NCBI RefSeq assembly: GCF_026151205.1
Contig: NC_087083.1
Span: forward strand, 11,964,944 to 12,028,943
DNA: 64,000 bases
Direction of reading: 5' to 3'
From: Bolinopsis microptera
Taxonomy: Eukaryota > Ctenophora > Tentaculata > Lobata > Bolinopsidae
Part shown: positions 34,029 to 44,399 of the stretch, piece by piece
Position numbering within the stretch: the stretch's first letter is position 1
How the letters are laid out: each line of letters starts with the position of its first letter
Notes under the pieces: generated by a model
What the model was told of the DNA's origin: nothing
The model's database searches: none
What the model saw: only the letters and a program-made list of their open reading frames with translations
Made by a program: the position numbers and the translations under genes

Positions 34029-34367
34029 ATGGAGGAAAAAGAGGTTACGAGAAAGATGGAGCTTCCTAAAATACCGGAAATAGACTATTTTCCTCTACCG
34101 GACAGCGGCAGTGTAATGTGTAGTGTAATGTGGCAATATCTTAGTAAAGAATTCACGAACAGATTAAAGCGTCATCTCGCTTACCGAACTTATCTGGTCA
34201 TTGTGAATAACAGTTGTCCACTTGGGAGGTATAACCGTGTCGTCATACCACGGTGTGTTGTCAGCAAAATCAGAGAAAAGTATCCAGAAGTAAGCGATTC
34301 ACTGTACACGGGCTTTCTTGATGTCCAGAACAATGCAGCCCAATCTGCCTCCAGTACTACAGAATAA
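34029..34367 (+). CDS. P2X7-intracellular-domain-like small protein
   Basis: An intact ATG-to-TAA ORF of 112 codons. The central text NRLKRHLAYRTYLVIVNNSC, then GRYNRVVIPRCVVSKIREKY and YTGFLDV, matches the core of the domain first known from the P2X7 receptor C-terminal tail ('YRQF..W..G.LG.G.R.VIPSCVV..IR..FP...G.YTGF'). In invertebrates this domain is abundant as short stand-alone proteins and next to transposase-like regions. The usual upstream Cys-rich part is absent. AT-rich flanks; no obvious intron. A Kolobok-like transposase remnant lies 3 kb upstream. Could be expressed or a piece of a mobile element. Confidence 0.6.
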   Translation: MEEKEVTRKMELPKIPEIDYFPLPDSGSVMCSVMWQYLSKEFTNRLKRHLAYRTYLVIVNNSCPLGRYNRVVIPRCVVSKIREKYPEVSDSLYTGFLDVQNNAAQSASSTTE

Positions 34368-34557
34368 TGGTGAAACTTGTTTCTCAGGACAGCGGGATTT
34401 GATGGGGCATATACCCACCAAATTACTTTATTGAAACTAAATTACGCTGACATTGTCAAAAACAATTTACGATATCAACAGTAAACTCACTAAGTTCAAT
34501 ATTTCACGAAATTAGGTATGCTAATTACCGTGGAAATGCTGGGGGACAACATTGATA

Positions 34558-34840
34558 TGTGTTATTCTACAGCGCACAGGGCTGTGTGGCTGTCAAGGGC
34601 TTGCTCCCTAGATTTTCACGCCCTAATTACTGTTATATTGTTGATTTATGTTACTAATCAAATGCTACTATTTTAGCCTTTCATGTTTCACCAATAAAGT
34701 GTATCTCTTGTCCTGTCCCTCTCAAAGAGATTTAACAAATGGCGACGAGCAGTAAGTGCGAACCTTTAACCGCAAACTCGTGTATTCGTTCATGGTTCGA
34801 ACGATACGAGTTTTTCCTAGCAGCAGGAGATGACGGTTTT
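34558..34840 (+). mobile_element. Gypsy-type LTR remnant with start of gag-like region
   Basis: TGTGTTATTCTACAGCGCAC to TTTAACA (34558-34737) has LTR-like ends, an AATAAAG polyadenylation-like signal, and is followed at once by AATGGCGACGAG, a phrase typical of the primer-binding site of mag-like Ty3/gypsy elements. A short gag-like start (FERYEFFLAAGDDG) follows. Only one LTR and a stub are present; broken fossil. Confidence 0.5.
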
Positions 34841-34873
34841 TCACTGTTGTTTTCACTGTTGTTTTCACTGTTG
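34838..34873. repeat. 12-bp tandem repeat
   Basis: Three units of TTTTCACTGTTG leading straight into the hairpin that starts with the same 12-mer. Confidence 0.85.
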
Positions 34874-34920
34874 TTTTCACTGTTGAATGATCTCCTGAGG
34901 AGATCATTCAACAGTGAAAA
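34874..34920. repeat. 47-nt perfect hairpin, 23-bp arms, 1-nt loop
   Basis: TTTTCACTGTTGAATGATCT... pairs exactly with its complement around a single G at 34897. The left arm starts with the tandem unit. No function assigned. Confidence 0.9.
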
Positions 34921-35508
34921 ACGAATTAGACTCGAGGTGTCTTCTATATTACATCATTCCTTATTTATCTAGATCTACATATTACAGCTTTGTTGTGATT
35001 TCTCGGGCGGGGTCCTTTAAGTGAACACCGAGATGTCATTTTGATGTTCAGCACGAGGAAAAGACATGAATGAAACATCTTGAGCAAAAGGTAGGTGTCA
35101 CCCTTGCACTTCTTGTGCAACACTAAAGCTCTTGTCTCATGGATATCAGTTATTACTATCTACAGCTGCACGGTAATTTAGATATTCGTGTGGCATATAA
35201 GAAGTGATAATTAGATAGTTATTTTATTTTTATATTTTTTCGCAGAAGAAGGTGTGTGTAGCAACTGCGATTCCAAGGAACACAAGTATGCGGAATGCAG
35301 ATTTCAAAGAAAAGAAGAAACGAAGAATCAAACTAAATAAATATATTAATTAAACTAATTGATGATTTATAATTGTTACATGCTGACATTGACGTTCTAA
35401 CAAAGTCAAGAGAATCAGCCACTCTGCTAGAGGTTACGTGTTGTAGCATGAGGTTGAAAAATATTGTTGATTATAGTAATTAATAAAACAAATATTTAAT
35501 AAAACATT

Positions 35509-35724
35509 TTGTTTAGTAATCAACCAATTAGCAACATGGTCGGTTCCGGAATTGTAATTAAATGTGGGGGAGACCGTTTCCTCGTGAGGGTGGGGGAAGA
35601 AATGCTGCACGTATGCTATTGTGAGTGGTTACTCCTCCTCAATCCCGAGGAGCATAGTCTCCTCTACAGGGAGATTGCGGGAGCACAGATAATCTGCGAT
35701 AGCAAGAGAGTTACTGTTACATAA
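35509..35724 (+). CDS. Repeated short ORF, MVGSG family, copy 1
   Basis: 71 codons, ATG-internal unit ISNMVGSGIVIKCGGDRFLV, then RVGEEMLHVCYCEWLLLLNP and a beta-rich tail to TAA. Related copies occur at 39901-40040 and 46504-46600, and a fragment at 40470-40500. The preceding sequence ends in AG (TTTAG). Compact, beta-strand-like; no family recognised. Copy 1 is the longest. Confidence 0.45.
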   Translation: MFSNQPISNMVGSGIVIKCGGDRFLVRVGEEMLHVCYCEWLLLLNPEEHSLLYREIAGAQIICDSKRVTVT

Positions 35725-35824
35725 GATGTTGGACGCTGTTCAATCGCTTATCTAAAGTTAAACTGTCCATAACTTTTTTATTTTTAAATTTCATTTTATT
35801 TTATTTTATTTTATTAATTCACAG

Positions 35825-36159
35825 CATGAAACTTATGTACCTTCCGAAATCAACAAGATTCGGCTTGACGACCACAATAACCCTCGCAATGCTGCCAGAA
35901 ATTCAGAACAATTGTTACCTCGACACTAATAATAAGCTCAAAACGTATGAACTGTCCGCCAGTGGTCACGTGCAAACAAGCAGCACTTAAAGAAAGAAGC
36001 ATTTTCGACATTGTCTCATTTAAGAAGAGAATCCTTCAAGAAACATTTGACAATATCAAGAATAGAAGTATCAAAATAAAATCTCCTTACAAAAAAAAAG
36101 AAATTCAAGCTCAACTCATGTCTGAAGAGGGATTTCAGTACAACAGAATGCTATTCTGA
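35825..36159 (+). CDS. Overlapping hypothetical ORFs
   Basis: First frame: MKLMYLPKSTRFGLTTTITL to a stop near 35990. A second frame (35947-36159) carries ERSIFDIVSFKKRILQETFD and a Lys-rich end. SFKKRIL recalls SFKKSLL at 11305, so a duplicated gene family is likely. Unrecognised. Confidence 0.3.
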
Positions 36160-36194
36160 AGCTAGACAGAAATATCTCGAGCAAGTTTTCGACA

Positions 36195-36890
36195 TTGGGA
36201 AGCGTAGACATCTATGTTACAGATCATTTTTATGAACAGGGGACAGCCTATTGGGCGTGGAAACCATGTGGTTTTGCCACAATATAATATTGTTGCGAAA
36301 ATTCGGAGATGATATCTCCAGTTGGAGACGAATAAGATGTCTTTGCTGCTAACGAAGGACGTTGTTTTTAAAATGAGACAATGCTCTGATATTGTCTTCA
36401 TGATCGGTTTAAACTTTTAAATGACATCAAACCCTCTAAAACAACACTGCCAGACATGAAGAAGGTTAGAACTAATTAAAATTCACATTTTATATATTAT
36501 TATTATTTATAACGGTAGCTAAGCACATCAGTAACATCAAACCATTATTAGACACTGGAAATAGAGCATTGTGTGAGCACAAAAGGCTGCTTTTAGCTAT
36601 GATATAATTCTTTTACAGTTTACAATTGCATCCATTTAGGTATTAAGAAGGTTACTCGATTTTTTGTACGTTGTGGAAGACACTAGTTGGAACAGCCGAC
36701 TATTATAGAGATACCTCAAAAACCCATCACCTATGATAGATAGAAAATGGCTGACATAGGATATGCACGCGGAGTGACAAAAGAGGTTTTGAGCGAGGTG
36801 ATTTTATAATCTATACAACAAATCCTTTTTGAATCGCTTTTATTAGTTTTATCTTTTATCAAAGTAATTTAACTATAATAAACACGCTGT
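36195..36890 (+). repeat. Segmental duplication, copy 2 (pair at 10600-11240)
   Basis: Same order as copy 1 with small insertions (for example about 70 bp near 36570-36640). The copies lie 25.6 kb apart. Confidence 0.7.
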
Positions 36891-36949
36891 TTGATAATAT
36901 ACAGCGAATTGTAAAGTTAACTTAACACCTTAACACAACACTTTATTAC

Positions 36950-37160
36950 AGGTACGAGAGACTGAGTATATCTACCTTGTCCCTAGAGGCACTATTTATA
37001 AAGGCGTCGCTATAAGAACGCCCACATTCTACCTGGCAGAGGGTGAGGATGGAGGGAAACGCTGCCTCTTGCCATACACCTCTGCTGTGGAAAAGAAAGG
37101 GGACAAAAACAGCACCCACCCCTCGGCCTTATCAAACTCTATAGTTCTGAAAGCTGGGGG
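36950..37160 (+). pseudogene. Exon-like piece, duplicated at 38700
   Basis: After TTATTACAG reads RETEYIYLVPRGTIYKGVAI, then TFYLAEGEDGGKRCLLPYTS and SIVLKAGG before GTAAAT. A next piece at about 37279-37387 (KLSYEKVKEKERVLIMTIIC) follows TTCCTAG. Homologous text TEFIYLIPRGSRHEGKPICS occurs at 38700. Unknown family. Confidence 0.4.
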
Positions 37161-37626
37161 TAAATATCATTAGATAATGAAACGTTTAAGAATATAATTT
37201 TGCAAGCATACAAGTGCCGACAACTTTCACAAATAATATAGCAATAACACAAATTTAAGCTCCCACAATTTATTCCTAGGGAAGCTCAGCTACGAGAAGG
37301 TAAAGGAAAAGGAGAGGGTTTTGATAATGACCATTATATGTGGTGGAAATACCACCAAGTTTAAGCCCCGCCATTTCCGCAAGGTCTAGGATTTTCAATT
37401 CTATGCTACTGCACGATAAAGAGGTAAATGTAATGCTTTTGGTCAAGGAATTCAAATTAAAAATGCTGACTTAGTTCTTATAACCAAAAATCTATCCATT
37501 CAGATCGATAATTTGTTGACAATATCTCAATATGGCTACCATCACAACAATCTGCGGTACGTCAGCTCTTGAAGTTTTTAACAGTTGTAAACTTGTAACA
37601 AATGATAACTCATCTCATATTTTTAG

Positions 37627-37745
37627 GTTCGCGAAAAATTCCCCGCAGTGCTCATTCGGAACCAGAGCTATGGAGTTTTAAAGAGACACTCAAATCATAA
37701 TACGGATATGACGGAAGGATACCGTTGGCGTTGCACCTCAACGCA
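37627..37745 (+). pseudogene. FLYWCH-like fragment (weak)
   Basis: After TTTTTAG reads VREKFPAVLIRNQSYGVLKR, then TEGYRWRCTSTHKASKF. The Y..WRC spacing recalls FLYWCH zinc fingers, common in MULE-type elements, but the later Cys/His are not seen. Confidence 0.25.
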
Positions 37746-38104
37746 CAAGGCATCCAAATTCTAGAGAAGAGTGTTGGCTATGCGGTGAAAAGACACCCCG
37801 AATTAATAGAGGGATTATAATTTCCTATAGTCATGTCCCTCTACACTTATCGGAATGGCAAAATATACTTTTCGGATTCAGTAAAGAAGTGTCTACTTCA
37901 ACTTGACGTTAAAACTCCAGTGAAGAGAAGAAACTGCCAAGAATGGAGGGAACTGTTAATCAAACTAGGGATTCTAGATGGGTCCCTGCCACCCTGATAA
38001 CCCCTGCTCGACGTGCAAGGTAGGCGGTCTATGTATTATTGTATATTTGTGTATTTAGTTGTCTTCCTTAATTTGTCAATTGAACTCAGAATCATCTATA
38101 ACTT

Positions 38105-38320
38105 CTATAGGAACGGGCCGATGGGATATTAGAAAGAAACTCTAGCAACGTTATTGTATCTTTTTATCCAGCAGCTGACACAGAGAATATTTCAGACCCT
38201 GAAGCGAGGAGGGGAAGTTGGAGACAATGAAGAGAGAAAGAAGAGAAGGAGAAAGAAGAGCGTTTCACCGCGAGAGAATGAGAAAAAACCTCAAACAAAA
38301 GTTAAGGCACTAAGGTAGTC
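38105..38320 (+). pseudogene. Basic exon-like piece
   Basis: Reads TLATLLYLFIQQLTQRIFQT, then a Lys/Arg-rich segment with RRKKSVSPREN. Possibly a nuclear-localisation-type tail; ends in TAG. Unrecognised. Confidence 0.25.
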
Positions 38321-38689
38321 CGAACCATGTGTTGGGACATGCTCTGGTGTGTCTTGCTACGATGAACAGTTTCCTGTTATTGGTACTGCATAAGCTTAAA
38401 GCATAAATTTATTATTATTATTTAGCACAGTAAGCTTTAGATGCGATTTTATAGATTATTGTAAAATTTCAATATGTGGTAACTGTCGTTATATATCAGA
38501 GTAATTATTGTACTATTAATTAATCAATTAGCTTGTATTTATTATTTAATTAATAGCTTTTAGAATAATCGAGTAAAATCGTATTCAATATATCAGAGTT
38601 TTATCTTGAATCAACTTGATTTAGATTTGATAAAAACACCGTTTGGTATAAAAGGAGTTATAGATTTGTTTTAACACAGATACGTGAAA

Positions 38690-38815
38690 CAGAGTTTATT
38701 TATTTAATACCAAGGGGGAGTAGGCACGAGGGCAAACCCATCTGCTCTCTCACGTTATACGAGAGGGAGGATGGGAGTGGAAAGTGCTCCTCCGGCTATT
38801 TGATAGATTCAAATA
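38690..38815 (+). pseudogene. Diverged duplicate of the 36950 exon
   Basis: Reads ETEFIYLIPRGSRHEGKPIC, then LTLYEREDGSGKCSSGYL. Alignable to 36955-37080 at protein level with low DNA identity, which points to an older duplication of a real exon. Confidence 0.45.
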
Positions 38816-39144
38816 ACTATATAATAACTATTTTATTTTATCATTGGTTCACTAATAGTATTGGAAAGAGGTTAGCAATAAGTGATAAGACATGTGGGAC
38901 CACATTCTATATTGGTATATCAGCACATATACCATTTTTAAATTTTAAAGCTGTTATTGTTTCCCAGTCAATGTATTTAGCAGAAAGAGTAAAAACAGGA
39001 CGGAAACGTGGGAGAGAGGAAAGGACTGTATGGAAACGTCATTCAAAACGTTGTTCATACTTTTTAGAAATAAAGTTGTACTTGAGTACTTGTAGATCGT
39101 TATAATTAGTTCATAGACTGAACCCTCTTCATACCCTAGACGAC

Positions 39145-39322
39145 AAAGCATTTTATAAGAAATATCGAATATACAAAGCAGGGAACCGCAGACATTCTTA
39201 GCCTCATAGAAGACGATTTCGTCGCCTCAACTAGACAGAGAGGCAACCTTGTTCCATCTCTTTTTAAACTTCTTGCCGCTCTAAGGTTTTATGGTTCGGG
39301 ATCATTCCAAATAACTTCAGGT
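39145..39322 (+). pseudogene. PIF/Harbinger transposase N-terminal exon
   Basis: The translation ADILSLIEDDFVASTRQRGN, then LVPSLFKLLAALRFYGSGSF and QITSGD matches the conserved helix-turn-helix-bearing start of PIF/Harbinger transposases ('L..L...L...T.R...L.P..QLL.ALRF.A.GSFQ...GD'). It ends with TAA right after GD. The C-terminal DDE part of a Harbinger-type transposase lies at 40786 on the same strand. Confidence 0.6.
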
Positions 39323-39346
39323 GATTAACTCGGACATGATAGGTTC

Positions 39347-39888
39347 GTGAAGGCTTGCCAGCAGCCATATCCTGTTGGTCATCCTAAATATGACAACATG
39401 ACTATGGCATGCCGAAACGTAGCGATACCTGCATGGTACCTGCTGCTCAGTCGAGACATTAGTAAAGGGGGTATAGGAGACCATGCTAATGTTCAGATAC
39501 GAGCCACTGCCAAAGGATACCTGAAACAAGTTATTGATGTAAAACTGTTCCTTATGTTTTCAGCAACTTCTCCTTTCAGTTCCAGATACAGAAAAGAAAA
39601 ATTGATTTCTCGTTGTTTGTAAAACATAATTAATACTCAATTATATATTAAGAGAAAAGTTCAATTTATACCTTTTTGTCCAAATATTCCCGCTTGACCT
39701 CTCGCCCAGTCACCAGTGGCGAATATGCTAGTCTAAAACTAAATAACCCGCAGAAGAAGAAGCTGACACTAGCGGACAACTACAACACAGTCCAGATCCT
39801 GCATCAGACTATGATAACGGTGGGAACCCACATAGGGAACCCTTACACCTACCCTCATCATATTCACGAAGTTAAGCAGGTTAAGTGA
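39347..39888 (+). CDS. Two unrecognised open stretches
   Basis: 39347-39622 contains KACQQPYPVGHPKYDNMTMA and YLLLSRDISKGGIGDHANVQ. 39676-39888 contains RLTSRPVTSGEYASLKLNNP and ends VKQVK at TGA. Neither has a convincing start and neither is recognised. Confidence 0.25.
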
Positions 39889-39900
39889 GGTGCGAACATT

Positions 39901-40040
39901 TATCAACCAATTAGCAACATGGTCGGTTCCGGAATTGTAATTAAATGTGGGGGAGACCGTCTCCTCGTAAGGGTGGGGGAAGAAATGATACACGTTTGCT
40001 ATTGCGAGTGGTTACTCCTCCTCAATCCCGAGGAGCATAA
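39901..40040 (+). repeat. MVGSG unit, copy 2
   Basis: Nearly identical to 35516-35655 up to CCCGAGGAGCATA, then diverges. Confidence 0.8.
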
Positions 40041-40680
40041 CCTGCTAAGTTACATACAACAATTTAAATGTTATCAATATTTATTATTTTAAATTTGTTC
40101 TTCTTTTCGATCAATATCTTAATTATGTGTAATCTCAATTTCATTTAATATGGTACTAGAAAACCGGAAAACGTAAAGAGATGTGCCCCCTCCCCCCACT
40201 TGTCCGAATAACAAGCCACATTACAATGTACATGTCTAACATACGGCTAAGAGCCATATTGATGATCTAGCCGAAGAGCTACAGAGATGTGGGATCATGA
40301 AAAATGCAACCAAGATACATTCAGGTCTCTGGACTGGAGATATTGATGGTTCAAGAGTGTTCAATCATGATGAGACCCCACAGTTTATCAACTACGGGGT
40401 TGATGGCACTGCAAACAACATCTACTATGCTGGAAAAGGAGAGAGATGCACAGGTAGCATTAATGAAAATAGAGATGCTGCACGTATGCTATTGTGAGTG
40501 GTAACAATTTAAATGTTATCAATATTTATTATTTTAAATTTGTTCTTCTTTTCGATCAACATCTTAATTATGTGTAATCTCAATTTCATTTAATATGGTA
40601 CTCGAAAACGTAAAGAGATGTGCCCCCCCCCCCCCCCCCCCCCCCCTCCCCCCACTTGTCCGAATAACAAGCCACAGTAC
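40041..40680. repeat. Direct repeat pair around a transposase fragment
   Basis: AACAATTTAAATGTTATCAA and the following 150 bp (to CATACGGCT) occur at 40056-40250 and again at 40504-40696. A poly-C tract (40622-40646) expands the second copy. Confidence 0.75.
40285..40497 (+). pseudogene. DDE transposase fragment (HDETPQF motif)
   Basis: Reads HSGLWTGDIDGSRVFNHDET, then PQFINYGVDGTANNIYYAG. F/Y-N-x-DETPQF-I-x-Y-G-x-x-GT matches a group of pogo/Tc5-like DDE transposases seen in many invertebrates, where the D in DE(T/S) is the first catalytic residue. The end is fused to a MVGSG-unit fragment (AARMLL/MLHVCYCEW). Truncated both sides. Confidence 0.5.
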
Positions 40681-40785
40681 ATGTCTAACATACGGCTTCC
40701 ATTTTAATTAATTCACTACCGTGTATCGAGTCGGTTACAGTTTTAAAACAATTGCAAGCGAATTTACTATGATAAAAATGGTAAC

Positions 40786-41000
40786 TTTCAGGCGTGCCTG
40801 TCAATATGCCGCCCGGACAGGCGGGGAAGAAGCAGTTTACGGAAGAGGAGTGTGATATGATCAAGAAAGTGAGCAGGGCCTGGATACATGTCGAGCGTGT
40901 CATCAGTCATCTGAAAGACTGGAGGTGCCTCCTCCAGGAGGCAGAAGCAAGTTTGTTAGAAATAGTTAGGTGTTTAAATATAAATTATAAAAAAATGTAA
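40786..41000 (+). pseudogene. PIF/Harbinger-type transposase C-terminal exon
   Basis: Following TTTCAG, the text GVPVNMPPGQAGKKQFTEEE, then AWIHVERVISHLKDWRCLLQ matches the DDE_Tnp_4 C-terminus ('N.PPF..G..QF...E.....+.+R.HVER.I.R.K'). The E in HVER is the third catalytic residue and is retained. Tail ends at TAA. Likely the same decayed Harbinger as 39145-39322. Confidence 0.65.
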
Positions 41001-41580
41001 ATGTGCAGTTCCCTTCCGCTTTATAGGATCATCTTCCTGATGATATATATGAATTTAATTTATTAGTACCTATTAGTATTATTTTTAATATAAATATTAT
41101 TTTAATATTTCAGCGAAAAGAAAAAGACTGTGCTTAGGAACCAATAAAAGTAATTGCAAGAGTTTTATTCGAGGTACACTGTTGCCCAACGCTGTTACAC
41201 ATGACAGAAAGGTAGCCTACGTACAATGTGACCTGAAAGACGGAAGAGTATAACTGAAACAATGTTTGATCTAGGTTACAGCCCAGTTCCACGGCTCAGT
41301 TTAACGACTCAGTTTTACGACATCTTACCGGACGAATTAAAGGTTTGTAGTTTGTTATATAAAACGAACAAATTTTAACATTTTCCATTTTTTTAATATT
41401 TCAGTTCAAAACATTTATAGTGTAAAGTATAAGTAGGATATTGAAAATCTGACATCTGCTCGTAAAATTACAAAAAACTATTAGTGAGAAATTCACCATA
41501 TGAAATTTTTGCGACACTAATTTTTCAATTTGCAATTTATTTTGTGTAATAGAAAATGATATCAACAGGTCAATAGTAGG
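41001..41580. other. AT-rich spacer, no gene seen
   Basis: A short piece after TTTCAG (41113; KRKRLCLGTNKSNCKS) looks exon-like but is not recognisable. Confidence 0.4.
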
Positions 41581-41584
41581 GTAA

Positions 41585-42310
41585 ATATCAAAACCCTACA
41601 AAAGGTCGTTCATGGCAAATCGTATGTCAATGTCGTAGGATTGAGTATTATTTCCTCGACCTCTGATATAGTACAGCACCCAACCCCTCCAGCAAAACCC
41701 AGAAAAAGAGTGAGTCTATTATTAAAGAAACCAATATATTTCTAGTTTTCTACAGTTTATACTTTTGAAATCCAGGTCAATAAGTCTAATCAAACACAAC
41801 TCGATCGTTTTTCTAACAAACTTGCAGAAGCAAGTATATTAATTATGAACTTATCCTAATTTATCCAATCTTAATTTCATGTAATAGGTATTCGATTAAT
41901 TATTTAACTTATAATATTCAATTTCCGTTACTTCAACGACTGTGACTACCAAGAGAAGAGCTGGGAGCATTACGTAAAGACAGGGAATGTCACACCAGAA
42001 CGCACGAGGCTGGTGGACAGATGCAACACCGACCCCATACACAGGCGAGATTCGTCTTTATTTACCGGGTCAGCCAGCCGAGAAATGACCCAGACAGTCT
42101 ATCATGAAGCCAGTAGAATTTGAGCCGTACGGAGATTCTAGCTTTGTAGGCCCTAACAGCGATGATAACATCAACATCAACTGAGAAAGAATAAACTGAT
42201 GGTGATTTAGACCGGACCATCGGAGTAACTTACTTTACAATATGGAGATATCACAAAGTGGGATGTACTCTACACAGACCCGTTTTATAACAAAATGTTC
42301 GATAGCTAAA
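41585..42310 (+). pseudogene. KWD-x-LY family, most upstream unit with exon-like pieces
   Basis: Exon-like piece about 41588-41713 (RVNIKTLQKVVHGKSYVNVV, then HPTPPAKPRKRV before GTGAGT), another at about 41945-42122 (YQEKSWEHYVKTGNVTPERT), and the terminal peptide DITKWDVLYTDPFYNKMFDS with stop at 42245-42310. A conserved 3' stretch (CAAACCTTTTACTTAAAA) follows. First of about nine copies of this 3' end. Confidence 0.45.
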
Positions 42311-42760
42311 TTATGATGAATATTTCAGCAGCAAACCTTTTACTTAAAACGTTATTAATATTTGTTAAATTGTTCAATTATTATATATTCACATATTCAG
42401 TAGATCCGTTTCATTGCCACTTTTCTGCTAACACTACTATTTTTATCTCCACTACACTAAGTGTGACTATTATGAATATTATATAATATAACCCCACGAG
42501 AAAAAGAGAAAAAGAGAGGTCAGTAAAAATCCTAAATATCTGTAAAATTTACTTGATAACTTGATAAACCCGGCAGTTAAGTGTTTAAGTATAAATTATA
42601 AAGAAAATCGAGTGTTACACGGAGTATAACTGGAACAATGTTTGGTGTAGGTTACGAGGTTCCTTCAGTAGAAACGATAATTTCAATCTACTTTCTACAA
42701 GATGTTCGTTAAATGTAATCAATATATTAATTATTATGTTTTAATTGTTCACTGACAAAA

Positions 42761-42961
42761 TTGAGTGGTGGTGATGGATGGAGATTGGAGAAGGAGGGGA
42801 CGACAGAGGGAACAAACGAAAAGGAGAAGAATCCAACAGAAACTACGGAGGGAACCAATGAAGAGGAGATGGAGCAAACAGAAACTACGGAGGGAACCAA
42901 TGAAGAGGAGAAGGAGCAAACGATTTGTGATCTTTTCCTAGGTTTTATTGATTATATTTGA
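42761..42961 (+). CDS. Acidic repeat ORF (TEGTNEE)
   Basis: About three repeats of a 36-bp unit encoding TTEGTNEEE-M/K-EQTE, starting from a GTG/ATG-poor region. The end reads ICDLFLGFIDYI. Probably minisatellite expansion in a coding-like region of the array. Confidence 0.45.
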   Translation: MSGGDGWRLEKEGTTEGTNEKEKNPTETTEGTNEEEMEQTETTEGTNEEEKEQTICDLFLGFIDYI

Positions 42962-43221
42962 GTTCTAGTAAATAAAGATAACCACTATCCAGTGGAACTA
43001 AACTACAAACAATAGAGCAGTTAAAAACGTGCTCCATTTCTACAGACTCAGCTGGAATGTACAAGAACATTGGAAAACAAAATGGGACGTACTCTTTTTC
43101 AAACCATTCTACAACTCCTAAAAGCTGGGTTTTTGACAAATTAATATGACCCCTTTAAGTGATATGACACTTAACAAAATTTCAGAGCGTTAAAATCCAG
43201 TGCAATCTCTCTAAGAGGGAT

Positions 43222-44010
43222 ATGGCCGCACTTGGCCAATTTATGAAGAGGAATTTCGGTACTTTCCTTACTCCTAGGAGAGTTTTGGATAAAACGAAAA
43301 CAGAGCGATGTCCTCCAGTTCATGATATAAGGTTAGACGTTAAGAATTCTGGAGTTTACACAACACTCAAAGAGGCGATGAAGAGAACTGTTGCGGAATT
43401 TGACCAGACTACAAACAAAATTCCTCCGCCTCGAAACGATGGGACGTTAAATCAACTACAGTTTACCATCAAAGACAGTATGGACGGTGCTGGCAACCAG
43501 CTAAAAATCATGGGCCTGTCATCAGCATCCATATCGTCAAGGAGGTTATAAAACTAAAAGTACAACTCCCGGGATACCTATGAAGTATGCGATAATTTCT
43601 ATAATTTCATTGTCTTGAACTTTCAAAAGATCCATCCTCAGGCTGCCTCAGTCAACTAATTATAATAATGAAATAACACATATAATATATAATAGAGTCA
43701 TCTTACTCAATATACAGCTATGGTAGTCTTGATGAAACGAACCGTGTCGGAATTCGATGAATTACCAGAAATAATTTTACCAGAACCAAGCAAATATGGC
43801 ATTCTTAATAAACTTCGGTTTACTATTAAGGACATGGACGGTGCAGGATCCAAATTAACTGTAAAAATAGTTAAATACAGATCTGGTACTAGACTATCAA
43901 TGCTTAGTGTATTAATAAGAAAAACATTAATAATAATGAAGATAATAATCACACTGCACTTACGCGAAAATAAGCTATTTGGAGAAAAGGAATCGAATGT
44001 AAGCGGCTGA
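43222..44010 (+). pseudogene. Duplicated exon pair (MKRTV-EFD)
   Basis: 43222-43551 (ATG start) includes VHDIRLDVKNSGVYTTLKEA, then MKRTVAEFDQTTNKIPPPRN and LQFTIKDSMDGAGNQLKI. 43720-44010 carries the related MKRTVSEFDELPEIILPEPS and LRFTIKDMDGAGSKL. The conserved core is MKRTV-x-EFD ... L-x-FTIKD-x-DGAG. Family unknown; located between KWD-x-LY units 2 and 3, so likely part of that gene. Confidence 0.45.
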
Positions 44011-44399
44011 GTTGTAAGAAGAGAGGAAAAATCATTTACTTGGGTGCTCAGGGCAAATCAGTATTGGCTGGTCATGATGGTTGGTTAATGATACACCAAA
44101 ATCGTTTACTGAATATAATGCTAATATGCCAATATTCACTACAAACGTACCAGGGTTATCTTTGGAAGTCATCAATGGACTTGAGTTTTATGGAATCACA
44201 GTAAGCAGCGAAACAACGAGAAAGAATGAGGGTAGGCATTAGGATGCAGTGATCAAAACCGCATATTATTTGGTGTAGACCAGTAGACGTGTTCTACACC
44301 AAACCATACTACAACAAAGTACTCACGGACGATATGTTCGAAGTAACTGTACTACAAGTTCAGATTTAATATTGCAGCAGGAAAACTTTTACTTTAAAC

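Noticed and set aside
34722-34907. Minus-strand ORF with repeated KTTV units
   Set aside because: Produced by the 12-bp tandem repeat and the hairpin; not a gene.
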